Assembly (NCBI RefSeq): GCF_000013205.1
Contig: NC_007775.1
Coordinates: forward strand, 1,360,501 to 1,424,500
DNA length: 64,000 nt
Direction: 5' to 3'
Origin: Synechococcus sp. JA-3-3Ab
Lineage (GTDB): Bacteria; Cyanobacteriota; Cyanobacteriia; Thermostichales; Thermostichaceae
In this document: positions 8,242 to 18,566 of the stretch, one piece after another
Layout: each line of letters opens with the position of its first letter
Numbering within the stretch: the first letter of the stretch is position 1
Notes under the pieces: model-generated
The model's database searches: none
The model's input: the letters and a program-made list of their open reading frames with translations, nothing else
Told to the model about the DNA's origin: nothing
Made by a program: the position numbers and the translations under genes

Positions 8242-8795
8242 GCCCTTAACAGGCTGTACCACCCATCAACCTTGCGGGTAACGGTAGCAGTCTTGATCGT
8301 AAAACCGTCGGGCAAAGGACGGTGCTGGATCAGCTTAACCGGCCCAATTTTGGGCAGATGGATAAACTTCCCTCGAATGCAGTCCTGCTTCATTTGGGGG
8401 AAGGTAAAGGAGCGGTACCGCCCAACACCCTTAAATCTCGGCCTTCCTGCCCGCTTGCCGTTGGAGTCACCTTTGATCCATCTATCAAAGGCCCTTTGTA
8501 CCCGCCGTATGCAGTCTTGGAGCACCTGGGAATAAATCTCTCGGTATTCAGGAAACAAAGCCTTGGTATTGGGCAAGTCCCGCTGCTGCGAGTACAAGTC
8601 GGGCTGCTCCTTCAACTCAGGCAGATGACAGACCGTTAAGGAGCAAGCATGGATACCGCAGCGATTTTGCTCCCACCAGCGGAAGCGCTCCGCCAAGCGA
8701 TAGTTGTACTGTTTACGCAACAACTCCAGCCACTCACCCATTAGGGCGACTTGGCTAGAAGTAGGGCGCAAGCGGTACTGGTAGGCAATTCGCAC
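8226..8795 (-). pseudogene. Truncated tnpB of a second IS605-type element
   Basis: The GTG start at 8795 gives MRIAYQYRLRPTSSQVALMGEW, then LLRKQYNYRLAERFRWW, the N-terminal part of a TnpB unlike the one at 6500. It continues through GRPRFKGVGRYRSFTFPQ to DGWYSLL. There the IS630 end supplies the last codons (GVQ, stop TAG at 8226-8228). The RuvC catalytic residues and zinc ribbon, which lie further C-terminal in TnpB, are gone. Opposite strand to the first tnpB remnant. Confidence 0.85.
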
Positions 8796-8836
8796 ATGAG
8801 ATTACGATATCTGTTCATGAGTGTCTTCGCCATTCA

Positions 8837-8912
8837 TCCCGACCCTGACCGGCCCCCCAGTCCCCCCGTGTACGGGGGGATATAGGGGGGTACAGGGCAG
8901 GCCTTCCTGGCG
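8837..8912. repeat. Dispersed GC-rich palindromic repeat, short copy 3
   Basis: It has GACCCTGACCGGCCCCCCAG, a central CCCCCCGTGTACGGGGGG palindrome and a TATAGGGGGGTACAGGGCAG tail. It matches the core of the copies at 1907 and 2543 but lacks most of the extra G-runs. It lies just before purL and may overlap its leader. Confidence 0.6.
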
Positions 8913-8934
8913 AATTAGGTAAACCTTGAACGCT

Positions 8935-11235
8935 ATGACCTCCGCTTCTGCCCCGCCAGACCTGAAAGCCCACGGCCTTTCCCCAGAGGAATACCGCCAG
9001 ATCCAGCAGCAACTGGGCCGGGATCCCAACCCCACCGAGCTGGCCATGTTTGGGGTGATGTGGTCGGAGCACTGCTGCTACAAGAACTCCCGCCCTCTGC
9101 TAAAGCACTTTCCCACCACGGGCGAGCGGGTGGTGGTGGGGCCGGGGGAAAATGCCGGCGTGGTGGATCTGGGGGATGGGGACTGGCTGGCCTTTAAGAT
9201 CGAGTCCCACAACCATCCTTCCGCCGTGGAACCCTTCCAGGGGGCGGCCACCGGGGTGGGGGGCATCCTGCGGGATATCTTTACCCTGGGCGCCCGCCCC
9301 ATTGCGCTGTTGAACTCTTTGCGCTTTGGGCCGCTCACGGATCCCCGCAACCGCCGCCTCATGGCCAGGGTGGTGGAGGGGATCGCCCACTACGGCAACT
9401 GCGTGGGGGTGCCCACGGTGGGGGGGGAAGTGGCGGTGGATCCCTGCTACAGCGGCAACCCCCTGGTCAACGTCATGGCCCTGGGCCTGCTGGAGACGCC
9501 GGCGGTGGTGAAGTCGGCAGCGCGGGGAGTGGGCAACCCGATCTTGTACGTCGGCGCCACCACCGGCCGGGACGGGATCCGCGGGGCCAGCTTTGCCAGC
9601 GCCGAGCTCAAGGAGGACGCGCAGCAGGATCGGCCGGCGGTGCAGGTGGGGGATCCCTTTCTGGGCAAATGTCTCATCGAGGCCTGTCTGGAGGCCTTTG
9701 CCACGGTAGCGGTGGTGGCGGCCCAGGACATGGGGGCAGCCGGGATCACCTGCTCCACCGCAGAGATGGCCGCCAAAGGAGGGGTGGGGATCCGCTTTGA
9801 CCTCGACCGCGTGCCGGCGCGGGAAAGCGGCATGGCGGCTTGGGAATACTTGCTCTCGGAGTCCCAGGAGCGGATGCTGCTGGTGGTGCAAAAAGGCCGC
9901 GAGGCGGAGGTAATGGAGATCTTCCATCGCTGGGGCCTGCAGGCCAGCGTGGCCGGAGAAGTCATTGCCGAGCCGCTGGTGGAGATCTGGCACCAGGGAT
10001 CCTGCGTGGTGAGGGTGCCGGCGCGGGCCTTGGCGGAGGATACTCCTGTTTACGTCCGCCCCCTGTTGCCAGAGCCGCCGGAGTATGTGCAGGCAGCCTG
10101 GCAATGGGATCCCAGTACCCTTCCCCCCTGCGACCGGCAAGGGATCCACCTACCCCAGAAAACGCTGGCGTGGGAGCAGGTGCTGCTACAGCTTTTGGCA
10201 AGCCCCACCCTGGCCAGCAAAGCCTGGATCTATCGCCAGTACGACCACCAGGTGCAAAACAACACCGTCCTTTGGCCGGGACAGGGAGATGCGGCGGTTA
10301 TCCGCATCCGCTCCCAAAAATTTGGCGTGGGCGAGGTGCCCCCTCTGCAGGCTGCCCGCAAAGCCATTGCCGCCACCCTAGATGGCAATGGCCGCTGGGT
10401 GTATTTGGATCCCTACGAGGGGGCCAAGGCCGCCGTGGCCGAAGCCGCCCGCAACCTCTCCTGCGTGGGGGCGGATCCCCTAGCCATAACCGACAACCTC
10501 AACTTCGGCAGCCCGGAAAACCCAGTGGTGTACTGGCAGTTGGCCCTGGCCTGTCGGGGGATTGCCGAGGCCTGCCGCGCCCTGGGCACGCCGGTTACGG
10601 GGGGGAACGTCTCCCTCTACAACGAGAAGGGATCCCAGGCCATCTACCCCACCCCCGTCATCGGCATGGTGGGCCTCATTCCGGACTTGAAATTCATCTG
10701 TGGCCAGGGGTGGCAGCAAGAAGGGGATCTCGTCTACCTCTTGGGATCCCAGGCCGTCACCAGCCTGGGCGGCAGCGAGTATTTGGCGGCAATCTACAAC
10801 AAGGTCACGGGTCGTCCTGCCCCCGTGGATCTGGAGCTGGAAAAGCGCGTGCAAGGGGCCTGCCGCCACGGCATCCGCCAGGGGTGGGTGCGCTCCGCCC
10901 ACGACTGCAGCGAGGGAGGGCTGGCGGTGGCCTTGGCAGAAGCCTGCCTGAGTGGGGGCCGCGGCGCCAGCGTCTCCCTAGCTCCTGGATCCCTGCCCTG
11001 GGATCAGGCCCTCTTTGGCGAGGGATCCAGCCGCATCCTCGTTTCCGTCGATCCAGCCCAGCGCTCTCCTTGGGAAGCCTACTTAGAGTCGCAGCTCCCC
11101 GGCCAGTGGCAGCTTCTAGGACAGGTGGGCGGGCCTGCGGATCCGTTGGTGTTGACAACGGCAGAAGGGGATCCCCTGTTGTCAGTCTCTTTGGCCGCCC
11201 TGCAGGGTGCATACTACAGCGCCTTTGCCGACTAG
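8935..11235 (+). CDS. purL: Phosphoribosylformylglycinamidine synthase, large subunit
   Basis: Fourth step of purine synthesis: it converts FGAR to FGAM with ATP, using ammonia from the PurQ subunit. At about 766 residues it is the small-type PurL that works with PurS and PurQ. The N-terminal motif [18 protein letters not shown], the segment [21 protein letters not shown] and the second-half glycine-rich loop [12 protein letters not shown] are intact. I chose ATG 8935; a TTG at 8926 would add three residues. No purS or purQ is in the window. GGATCC is very frequent within the gene. Confidence 0.96.
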   Translation: MTSASAPPDLKAHGLSPEEYRQIQQQLGRDPNPTELAMFGVMWSEHCCYKNSRPLLKHFPTTGERVVVGPGENAGVVDLGDGDWLAFKIESHNHPSAVEPFQGAATGVGGILRDIFTLGARPIALLNSLRFGPLTDPRNRRLMARVVEGIAHYGNCVGVPTVGGEVAVDPCYSGNPLVNVMALGLLETPAVVKSAARGVGNPILYVGATTGRDGIRGASFASAELKEDAQQDRPAVQVGDPFLGKCLIEACLEAFATVAVVAAQDMGAAGITCSTAEMAAKGGVGIRFDLDRVPARESGMAAWEYLLSESQERMLLVVQKGREAEVMEIFHRWGLQASVAGEVIAEPLVEIWHQGSCVVRVPARALAEDTPVYVRPLLPEPPEYVQAAWQWDPSTLPPCDRQGIHLPQKTLAWEQVLLQLLASPTLASKAWIYRQYDHQVQNNTVLWPGQGDAAVIRIRSQKFGVGEVPPLQAARKAIAATLDGNGRWVYLDPYEGAKAAVAEAARNLSCVGADPLAITDNLNFGSPENPVVYWQLALACRGIAEACRALGTPVTGGNVSLYNEKGSQAIYPTPVIGMVGLIPDLKFICGQGWQQEGDLVYLLGSQAVTSLGGSEYLAAIYNKVTGRPAPVDLELEKRVQGACRHGIRQGWVRSAHDCSEGGLAVALAEACLSGGRGASVSLAPGSLPWDQALFGEGSSRILVSVDPAQRSPWEAYLESQLPGQWQLLGQVGGPADPLVLTTAEGDPLLSVSLAALQGAYYSAFAD

Positions 11236-11245
11236 CCGCCTAGCT

Positions 11246-11299
11246 CCCCTCTCCCTCAGGGAGAGGGGCTGGGAGAGGGGCCGGGGGTGAGGGGGACTA
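11246..11299. repeat. CCCCTCTCCC hairpin repeat (REP-like)
   Basis: CCCCTCTCCC (11246-11255) pairs with GGGAGAGGGG (11259-11268) and is followed by GGGAGAGGGGCCGGGGGTGA. The same unit, inverted and partly doubled, occurs at 26731-26790. It lies between the convergent purL and trxB genes and may end transcription of both. Confidence 0.65.
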
Positions 11300-11301
11300 C
11301 C

Positions 11302-12732
11302 TCAAGCTGATTTTGCCTCAGACAAATTGGCCTGGATCACCTCCCGGTAGTGGGACTTGGGCTTGACACCCACCACCTGAGCCACCAGCTCCTTGTTTTT
11401 GAAAAACTGCACCGTCGGCGTGCAGGTGACCCCCCCTGCCTCGGCGATCTCCGGGTCTTTCTCGATGTCGATCTCCACCACATGCAGCTTGTCGGCAAAC
11501 TCTTCGATGACCTTGTTCAAGATCAGCTTGAGGGCATGACAAGGGGCACAGGTGGGGGCGGTGTACTTGACCATCAGCAGGCGATCGCTTTCGTGGTAGA
11601 GCCGCCGCAGGGCATAGCTCCCCTCGTGGCAGGTCTGGCTGAAGTCGAGGTCATCTTGCACCTCCTGCTCAAAACTGGCCTCCTCAACAGCCGAGTCTCC
11701 CTCCGGCTCTACCTCGACAGCAGAGGCAGAAGCGGGCTCAAGATGGCTTTGAGGGACGACGTGATACTCCTGTGCCAGGCCGTGTTCGGAGAGCCAGCGC
11801 TCCGCCAGCATGGCCGCCATACAGCCGGTGCCGGCAGCGGTGATGGCCTGGCGAAACTCGTGATCCTGCACATCCCCGGCGGCAAACACGCCCTCTACAC
11901 TGGTGGCTACAGATCCTGGGCGGGTGACAATGTAGCCCACTTCATCCAGTTCCAGTTGCCCTTTGAACAAGTCGGTGTTGGGCTTGTGGCCGATGGCGTA
12001 GAACAGGCCGCCCACTGCCATCTCCCGGATCTCGCCCGTCTGGTTGTTGCGCACCTTCACCCCCGTCAGGCGCAGGCCGTCGCCCAGAACCTCCACCGCC
12101 TCCGTGTGCCAGTGGACGGTAATCTTGGGGTGGTTGAGCACCCGGTCTTGCATGGCCTTGCTGGCCCGCATCTTGCCACTGCGCACCAGCATGTGGATAT
12201 GGGATCCAAACTTGGTCAGGTAGGTGGCCTCCTCACAGGCGGTATCGCCGCCGCCAATGACCACCAGCTCCACCCCCCTAAACATGGGCATGGCCCCATC
12301 GCAGACGGCGCAGGCCGACATGCCCCGGTTCCAGTAGATCTCCTCTCCGGGCAAGTGCAGGCGCTTGGCCGTGGCCCCGGTGGCAATAATCAGGCTGTGG
12401 GTGCGCACTTCCCGTTCGTCAGAGCGAACCACAAAAGGCCGCTGGCTCAGATCCACAAAGGTGACGTCCTCGGGGTAAAGCTCTGCCCCCCACCGCTGCG
12501 CCTGGGCACGCATGTTTTTCATGAGTTGGGGGCCACTGATGCCCTCGGGAAAACCCGGAAAGTTCTCCACCTCGGTGGTGGTCATCAACTGCCCGCCCGG
12601 GATCCCGCCCACCTGAAACCCCTCAAACACAACCGGCTTCAGGTTGGCACGCCCGGCATAAATGGCCGCCGTAAACCCAGCAGGGCCAGAACCAATAATC
12701 ACCACGTTCTCAACCCGACTTTGCTCTGTCAT
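11302..12732 (-). CDS. NTRC-type NADPH-thioredoxin reductase fused to thioredoxin
   Basis: 476 residues in two parts. Residues 1-320 are a thioredoxin reductase: FAD motif [13 protein letters not shown], redox centre CAVCDGA, NADPH motif [13 protein letters not shown]. After an acidic linker ([19 protein letters not shown]) a thioredoxin domain follows with [22 protein letters not shown]. This is the NTRC arrangement known from chloroplasts and cyanobacteria, where it supplies reducing power to 2-Cys peroxiredoxin. The thioredoxin active site reads CAPC, not the usual CGPC. ATG 12732 lies opposite the glnA leader. Confidence 0.92.
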   Translation of the reverse strand: MTEQSRVENVVIIGSGPAGFTAAIYAGRANLKPVVFEGFQVGGIPGGQLMTTTEVENFPGFPEGISGPQLMKNMRAQAQRWGAELYPEDVTFVDLSQRPFVVRSDEREVRTHSLIIATGATAKRLHLPGEEIYWNRGMSACAVCDGAMPMFRGVELVVIGGGDTACEEATYLTKFGSHIHMLVRSGKMRASKAMQDRVLNHPKITVHWHTEAVEVLGDGLRLTGVKVRNNQTGEIREMAVGGLFYAIGHKPNTDLFKGQLELDEVGYIVTRPGSVATSVEGVFAAGDVQDHEFRQAITAAGTGCMAAMLAERWLSEHGLAQEYHVVPQSHLEPASASAVEVEPEGDSAVEEASFEQEVQDDLDFSQTCHEGSYALRRLYHESDRLLMVKYTAPTCAPCHALKLILNKVIEEFADKLHVVEIDIEKDPEIAEAGGVTCTPTVQFFKNKELVAQVVGVKPKSHYREVIQANLSEAKSA

Positions 12733-12967
12733 CCGATGTCGCTCCTTGCTGTTGCTGAAAACTAAACCAAACTCATAACGACTACGTTTTAGCCTAACAC
12801 GAGCTGGTACCCTCGGCGAGGCTGGAGCTTGTTAGTCCCATTTTCGCTTTCCTCTAGCTAGGGGGACAGGGTTTTGTCTCTGTCTGGAGGACAACAGGGC
12901 AGAAACGCCTGGCTGAGAGGCGCGATGGCCAACCTCTGGAGCAGAAGGCCAAAGCCAGGGCAATTTC

Positions 12968-13009
12968 GTATCAGAAACTACAAAATGCTGAGATCGGCCT
13001 TTCTAGGAT
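12968..13009 (+). promoter_or_regulatory. NtcA-activated promoter of glnA
   Basis: GTA-N8-TAC at 12968-12981 is the NtcA binding signature. A -10 hexamer TAGGAT lies at 13004-13009, 22 bases after the site, the classical spacing of NtcA-activated cyanobacterial promoters. Start of transcription would fall near 13016, about 90 bases before the glnA ATG. The rest of the 372-base gap from 12733 shows nothing else I recognise apart from room for a divergent trxB promoter. Confidence 0.8.
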
Positions 13010-13104
13010 GGGTGAGCGCTTTTGGCTCATTCAAGTCGAAGCGTGGGGATCCCGTCTACCTTTGATTACCCCAGTCTCAACCGCAACCCAATCAGGAGAG
13101 AGTA

Positions 13105-14529
13105 ATGGCATCCACGCCCCAAGAAGTGCTTCAGATGATCCAGGACAACGATGTCCAGATGGTGGATCTCAAGTTTGTGGACATCTTCGGCACCTGGCAG
13201 CATGTCTCCTTCCACCCCTCGATGATCACTGAAGAAACCTTCCGCGAGGGAATCCCTTTCGACGGATCCAGCATTCGGGGTTGGAAAGCGATCAACGAGT
13301 CGGACATGTACATGGTGCCGGATCCCAAGACGGCCTGGATCGACCCATTTTTTCAAGTGCCCACCCTCAGCCTCATCTGCAACATCATCGAGCCGCGCAC
13401 TGGCCAGCCCTACAGCCGTTGTCCGCGGAGCCTGGCGGCGCGGGCGGTTGCCTATCTGCAGTCTACCGGCATTGCCGACACGGCTTACTTTGGCCCAGAG
13501 GCAGAGTTTTTCATTTTTGAAGATGTGCGGTTTGACCAAACCCAAAATGCCGGCTACTACTTCGTAGATTCGATTGAGGGCCGCTGGAACTCAGGCCGGG
13601 AGGAAAAAGGCGGCAACCTCGGTTACAAGCCGCGCTACAAAGAAGGCTATTTCCCCGTCCCGCCTACCGATGCTCATCAAGACCTCCGCACCGAGATGCT
13701 GCTGACGATGGCCAAGTTGGGGGTGCCTATCGAGAAGCACCACCACGAGGTGGCTACCGGCGGGCAAGGGGAGCTGGGCTACCGCTTTGCCGATCTGATC
13801 ACGGCTGCCGACTACATGATGATTTACAAGTACGTGATCCGGAACGTGGCCCGCAAGCACGGCAAGACGGTGACGTTCATGCCCAAGCCCCTCTTCAATG
13901 ACAACGGCAGCGGCATGCACACGCACCAGTCCCTCTGGAAAGACGGTCAGCCCCTGTTCTACCAAGAGGGCAACTATGCCGATCTCAGCGAAACGGCTCT
14001 CTACTACATCGGCGGCCTGCTCAAGCACGCCCCGGCCATCCTGGCCTTCACCAATCCCACCACCAACTCCTACAAGCGCTTGGTGCCCGGGTTTGAGGCG
14101 CCGGTAAACCTGGCCTACTCGCAGGGCAACCGCTCGGCTTCCATTCGCATTCCGGTCACGGGCAAAAATCCCAAGGCCAAGCGGCTGGAGTTTCGCTGCC
14201 CCGATGCCACCTGCAACCCCTACATCGCCTTCTCGGCCATGTTGATGGCCGGCTTGGACGGGATCAAGAACAAGATCCACCCCGGCGAGCCCCTGGACAA
14301 AGACATCTACGATCTAGAGCCAGACGAGCTGGCCAAGATCCCCTCCACGCCCGGATCCCTGCTGGATGCTCTGGAAAGCCTGCAGAAGGATCACGCTTTC
14401 TTGTTGGAGGGAGGTGTCTTTACCGAAGATCTCATCGAGGCCTACATCGAGTACAAAATTGACAACGAGATCAACCCCATCAACCTGCGGCCTCACCCCT
14501 ACGAGTTCGCGCTCTATTTCGACGCCTGA
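13105..14529 (+). CDS. glnA: Glutamine synthetase type I
   Basis: Condenses ammonium and glutamate to glutamine with ATP; the main nitrogen entry point. 474 residues, the usual length. Metal and substrate motifs are seen: [70 protein letters not shown]. It ends [19 protein letters not shown] good AGGAGAG site precedes the ATG. Control is expected by NtcA from the promoter above and, by family knowledge, by small inactivating factors; no gif gene is in the window. Confidence 0.97.
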   Translation: MASTPQEVLQMIQDNDVQMVDLKFVDIFGTWQHVSFHPSMITEETFREGIPFDGSSIRGWKAINESDMYMVPDPKTAWIDPFFQVPTLSLICNIIEPRTGQPYSRCPRSLAARAVAYLQSTGIADTAYFGPEAEFFIFEDVRFDQTQNAGYYFVDSIEGRWNSGREEKGGNLGYKPRYKEGYFPVPPTDAHQDLRTEMLLTMAKLGVPIEKHHHEVATGGQGELGYRFADLITAADYMMIYKYVIRNVARKHGKTVTFMPKPLFNDNGSGMHTHQSLWKDGQPLFYQEGNYADLSETALYYIGGLLKHAPAILAFTNPTTNSYKRLVPGFEAPVNLAYSQGNRSASIRIPVTGKNPKAKRLEFRCPDATCNPYIAFSAMLMAGLDGIKNKIHPGEPLDKDIYDLEPDELAKIPSTPGSLLDALESLQKDHAFLLEGGVFTEDLIEAYIEYKIDNEINPINLRPHPYEFALYFDA

Positions 14530-14570
14530 TTCTCATCTAAACTATTAGTTCTCGGCCAAGGCTTTTGAAC

Positions 14571-14603
14571 GGGATCCCTTCTTGCTGGAGGGATCCCTTT
14601 TTT
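14571..14603 (+). terminator. glnA terminator built from two GGGATCCC octamers
   Basis: GGGATCCC at 14571-14578 and again at 14590-14597 can pair, followed by TTTTTT (14598-14603), 41 bases after the glnA stop. The genome-wide octamer here serves as a stem arm. Confidence 0.75.
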
Positions 14604-14662
14604 GTGCCTGCTATGGTACTCTGGATGGGGGTGCTGAGTTTACAAACTCAGGGGGGGTTTGG

Positions 14663-15442
14663 ATGGGATGGCTTATAGCTCTTATTATTTGGGTCCTTAT
14701 TCTCTTAGGCCTTCTGGCGCTTGTTGTCTATCTAGCTGACTATCTAGAGAAGAAGCGTCGGGAAGCTTTGGAGCAGGTGGCCAGGAGCCTGGGCATGTCG
14801 TTTTCAGCAGAGCTACCCGAAGGGATCCGCTCCCGCTTGCTTCAGGCTGGCTTTGAGCTATTCCAACGAAGCGGCGCTCGTTTCTACAACTCGATGTTCA
14901 AACGACTGAACGATGGAACCGAAATCGCCATCTTTGACTACAGCTGGAAGGCTTCCAGAAAACGAAGCGGCGCTCGTTTCTACAACTCGATGTTCGAACG
15001 ACTGAACGATGGAACCGAAATCGCCATCTTTGACTACAGCTGGAAGGTTTCCAGAAGAAGAAGAGAGAGAGAGTATTACTTTTCTGTTTTCTGGGCCTAT
15101 TGCGAAGACCTACGGCTACCTCATTTTCGGCTGCACCCAGAAGTTCCCTTGTTCCACGACGTTGCTAAAGCTTTTGGCATGCAGGATATTAATTTCGAGA
15201 ACCATCCCGACTTTTCTCGCCGCTACCTTTTGCGCGGAGAAGATGAGGCTAAGATTCGCCTGCGCTTCCACCCCAGTTTCCTCAACTTCTTGGAGCAGCA
15301 TCCTCCTTGTTATGCGGAGGGCTTCGGGCCGCAGCTTGTCATTTGGCGGGATTACCCACCACCGGTGACTCCAGAAAAAATGGCAGACTGGCTGCGCTTT
15401 GGGGAAGAATGGGTGCAGCGACTGCGGTTGCGTCGGGTTTAA
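14663..15442 (+). CDS. Membrane-anchored protein with an internal tandem repeat
   Basis: About 259 residues. One N-terminal membrane helix (MGWLIALIIWVLILLGLLAL) is followed by a cytoplasmic part starting YLEKKRREALEQVARSLGM. I know similar soluble parts (EQVARSLGMSF...GTEIAIFDYSY...) from uncharacterised bacterial proteins but no function. Two near-identical 32-residue blocks starting RSGARFYNSMF lie back to back. In relatives I would expect one, so this looks like a recent in-frame duplication. ATG 14663 is preferred, with a G-rich site upstream. Confidence 0.7.
   Translation: MGWLIALIIWVLILLGLLALVVYLADYLEKKRREALEQVARSLGMSFSAELPEGIRSRLLQAGFELFQRSGARFYNSMFKRLNDGTEIAIFDYSWKASRKRSGARFYNSMFERLNDGTEIAIFDYSWKVSRRRREREYYFSVFWAYCEDLRLPHFRLHPEVPLFHDVAKAFGMQDINFENHPDFSRRYLLRGEDEAKIRLRFHPSFLNFLEQHPPCYAEGFGPQLVIWRDYPPPVTPEKMADWLRFGEEWVQRLRLRRV
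14867..15058 (+). repeat. 96-bp in-frame tandem duplication
   Basis: Copies 14867-14962 and 14963-15058 differ at only a few bases (for example FKRLND versus FERLND, KASRK versus KVSRR). The length is a multiple of three, so the reading frame is kept. Confidence 0.9.
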
Positions 15443-15508
15443 CTCTCTGGATCGTCCCTCAAGGCCACTCCCTGGGTATGATGAGAGGAAGAGTTTAAAA
15501 AACGTAAC

Positions 15509-16237
15509 GTGTCTTCCTCATTGTCCCAGGCGGTTGTTCTCATTACAGGGGCCACAGGGGGCATTGGCAGCGCCCTTGTGCCTCTCCTGGCCCAGGCCGG
15601 AGCCCATCTGGTGCTGGCGGCGCGGCGAGAGGATCCCTTGCGCACGCTGGCGGAGAAAGCGATGTCCCTGGGGGCTGCCTCCGGGCTGGGGATCCCTGCC
15701 GATGTGACGGATTACGCTCAGGCGGAGGCCCTGGTCAACCAGACCCTCCAAAGGCACGGGCGGATCGACGTGGTGATCAACTTGGCCGGAGCCGGGATCC
15801 TCAAGCCTGCCCAGCACATTACCCCTGTTGAGCTGGAGCGGATGCTGGCGGTCAACCTCAAGGGCAGCTTCTACACCAGCCAACTGGCGGCCAACGCCAT
15901 GCGGGAGCAAAAATCCGGCCACATCCTCAACTTCCCCGGCATTCTGGGCCGCCACCCCATGGCCATGGCCTCTGCCTACTGTGCTGCCAAGTTTGGCGTG
16001 GTCGGTTTTACCAAGTGCATGGCTGACGAGCTGAAGCGCTTTGGGGTACGCTTTACTCTGTTTTACTTTGGCGGCATCGACTCCCCCTTCTGGGATCCCA
16101 TCAGCCTCAAGGTGCAGCGGGACAAAATGCTCAGCCCTGCCACGGCTGCCGAGGCGATTCGCTTTGTCCTGACGATGCCTGCCAATGCCGTGCCCAACGA
16201 GGTGGTGTTGCAGCCGGAAAGCCACCAGTTTCTCTAA
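15509..16237 (+). CDS. Short-chain dehydrogenase/reductase family protein
   Basis: 242 residues with a Rossmann fold: the cofactor motif TGATGGIG at 13-20, NLAGAG near 94, and the active-site Tyr-X-X-X-Lys as YCAAKFG. The catalytic Ser normally 13 residues before the Tyr is not evident; the segment reads LNFPGILGRHP, so activity may be changed. Substrate unknown. GTG start at 15509 (MSSSLSQAVVLITGA). It lies upstream of the antiporter with a 179-base gap that shows no gene. Confidence 0.85.
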   Translation: MSSSLSQAVVLITGATGGIGSALVPLLAQAGAHLVLAARREDPLRTLAEKAMSLGAASGLGIPADVTDYAQAEALVNQTLQRHGRIDVVINLAGAGILKPAQHITPVELERMLAVNLKGSFYTSQLAANAMREQKSGHILNFPGILGRHPMAMASAYCAAKFGVVGFTKCMADELKRFGVRFTLFYFGGIDSPFWDPISLKVQRDKMLSPATAAEAIRFVLTMPANAVPNEVVLQPESHQFL

Positions 16238-16416
16238 GGCTTGCCGAGTTCTGGAAGAAATCCCTGCTGCAGGATCCAGAGCTGGCACAAGTCGGTATTG
16301 CCAGCGGGAACTTCCCCAGGCAAGAGAGGGTGGGTTGGGGCTGGCCAGATCTCCTTGCGGCCCTTTGGGCAGATTGCCTCCATAATCAGGAAGACGTCCA
16401 GCCGGGGGCCTAGCCG

Positions 16417-18474
16417 ATGGAGGCCATACGCTCACTTGTGCAAGAGGAGCCCATCCTCTCCTTTGCTCTGTTGCTGGGGGTGATCCTGGTGGTGCCGCCG
16501 CTATTTGAGCGGCTGCGCCTGCCGGGGTTGGTGGGCCTTTTGGTGGCGGGGATCGCCCTGGGTCCTCAGGGACTGAACCTGTTGACTTCAGAGCTGCCGA
16601 CGGTGCAGTTGCTCTCGGAGATCGGCGTGGTCTATTTGCTGTTTGTGGCCGGGCTGGAGATCGACCTGGAGCAATTTCGGCAGACCCGCAACCGCTCTGC
16701 CACCTTTGGCTTGTTGACCTTTGCCATTCCCCTAACCGTGGGCACCGCCATTGGGCGGCTGTTTGGCTTTGGCTGGAACGCGGCCATCCTGCTGGGATCC
16801 CTGTTTGCCTCCCACACCCCCCTGGGCTACCCCATCGTCAGCCGCTACGGTCTGGTGAAAAACGAGGCGGTGCTGGTCACCATCGGCGGCACCATCTTCA
16901 CCGACATTGCCGCGCTGCTGGTCTTGGCGGTCTGTGTCGGCATCCACGGCGGCGAGTTTTCCCTCTGGAGCTTGGTGCGGCTGCTGGGATCCCTGCTGCT
17001 GTATGCGGCTGCTGTGCTGTTTGGGGTGGACTGGCTGGGGCAGCGGTTTTTTCGGGTCACCGGCAGCGAAGAGGGCAACCAATTTTTGTTTGTGCTGCTG
17101 GCTCTGTTTGTGGCGGCTCTGGGGGCGCAGTGGATTGGGGTAGAGAAGATCATCGGCGCCTTTCTGGCGGGGCTGGCCGTGAACGATGTGCTGCGGGAGG
17201 GCTCTGTCAAAGAAAAGATCGTCTTTGTCGGCAGCATCTTGTTCATCCCCGTCTTCTTTGTGGATATAGGGCTGTTGCTTGATCTACGCGCTTTTTTGCA
17301 GACCCTTAGCTCCCTTTGGCTGCTGTTGAGTATCCTGCTGGGGCTGGGCCTCAGCAAGTACGCTGCTGCCCAACTCTGTCAGTGGCTCTACCGCTACACC
17401 CCGACCCAAAAGCTGATGATGTGGTCGCTCTCCTTGCCCCAGGTGGCGGCTACCTTGGCGGCAACCCTGGTGGGGTACCGCGTGGGGTTGCTCAATGCAG
17501 ACGTGCTCAACAGCGTGGTGGTGTTGATGTTGGTAACGGCCACCCTGGGCCCAATTTTGACCAGTCGGGCGGCCACGCAAATGGCTATGGAGGAGGAACA
17601 GAGTCGGTTCCCATCTCCACCAGGAGTCGCTCCCGCCTCCGCAGCGCCGCCTCCCCAGCCCTACGTGGTCGTGGTGCCGCTGGCCAATCCCGAAACCGAG
17701 GAAAACCTGCTGGAGATGGCCTGCCTCCTGGCCAAGCAGGAGGGCGGGCGGGTGGTTCCCCTCTCGGTGGCGACCGGCCACCTGCACATGGACTCTCCCT
17801 TGCTGCAAACTTCCCTGGAGCACGGAGACCACCTCCTCAAGCGGGCGACGGAGTTTTGTCGGCCCTTTGGGGTGGAGGTCACCCCTCTCTGCCGCATCGA
17901 CAGCCACGTGGCCCAGGGGATCAGCCACGCCAGCCGTGAGCAGAACGCCAGCCTCATCGTCATGGGCTGGAGCGATCCCACCCGCTTACAGGCCCGCCTC
18001 TTTGGCAGCGTCATCAACAGCGTCCTCTGGGCTGCCCATTGCCCAGTTGCCGTAGCACGCCTGCTCCATCCCCCCCACAAGCTGCGGCGGATCCTGGTGG
18101 TGCTGGAAAACTTTCGCTCGCAGACGGCTCGGGCGGTGCGCCTAGCCCAGATCTTGGCCGCCGCCAGCCAGGGAGAAGTTACCTTGCTTCACATCTGCTT
18201 CGCCAGCACCCCCGAAAGCGATCGCCAGTGGCTGGAGGCGCAGCTTTTATCCCTAGCCCAACAGCCAGACTTGGGCTACCCCGTCCAGGTCAAGGTCTTG
18301 GCCAGTGACGAGGTCGTCAAAACCCTCTTGCAGGAGGCCCAAGGATTTGACCTGGTGGTGCTGCCCTCTTTTCGTCGGCGCAACCCCAGCGGGAGCCTAT
18401 CCTTCAGCGACACGACCACTCGCCTCCTAGAACGCCTCACCTGCTCTCTGATCATGCTCGGAGAGCCACTGTAA
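16417..18474 (+). CDS. CPA2-type cation/proton antiporter with C-terminal Usp domains
   Basis: 685 residues. Residues 1-390 hold about twelve membrane segments of the Na+/H+ exchanger (KefB/CPA2) type, with LGPQGLNLL near the start and the core motif FVAGLEIDLEQF. A Pro/Ala linker follows. Then come two universal-stress-protein-like domains (first with ASREQNASLIVMGWSDPTRL, second beginning RRILVVLENFRSQTARAV). Exchange of Na+ or K+ for H+ is expected, with regulation through the soluble domains; the ion cannot be told from sequence. Confidence 0.88.
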   Translation: MEAIRSLVQEEPILSFALLLGVILVVPPLFERLRLPGLVGLLVAGIALGPQGLNLLTSELPTVQLLSEIGVVYLLFVAGLEIDLEQFRQTRNRSATFGLLTFAIPLTVGTAIGRLFGFGWNAAILLGSLFASHTPLGYPIVSRYGLVKNEAVLVTIGGTIFTDIAALLVLAVCVGIHGGEFSLWSLVRLLGSLLLYAAAVLFGVDWLGQRFFRVTGSEEGNQFLFVLLALFVAALGAQWIGVEKIIGAFLAGLAVNDVLREGSVKEKIVFVGSILFIPVFFVDIGLLLDLRAFLQTLSSLWLLLSILLGLGLSKYAAAQLCQWLYRYTPTQKLMMWSLSLPQVAATLAATLVGYRVGLLNADVLNSVVVLMLVTATLGPILTSRAATQMAMEEEQSRFPSPPGVAPASAAPPPQPYVVVVPLANPETEENLLEMACLLAKQEGGRVVPLSVATGHLHMDSPLLQTSLEHGDHLLKRATEFCRPFGVEVTPLCRIDSHVAQGISHASREQNASLIVMGWSDPTRLQARLFGSVINSVLWAAHCPVAVARLLHPPHKLRRILVVLENFRSQTARAVRLAQILAAASQGEVTLLHICFASTPESDRQWLEAQLLSLAQQPDLGYPVQVKVLASDEVVKTLLQEAQGFDLVVLPSFRRRNPSGSLSFSDTTTRLLERLTCSLIMLGEPL

Positions 18475-18566
18475 ACTGCTCTTCCAAGGGTAGGCCCTGA
18501 GGTGGGACTCGATGTATTTGCCTAGTTTCGGCAACAGGGATGTGGTAGCGATAGCTGCTAGCGGGC

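Noticed and set aside
12733-13104. Glutamine riboswitch before glnA
   Set aside because: The leader lacks the conserved core of that motif; the NtcA promoter explains control.
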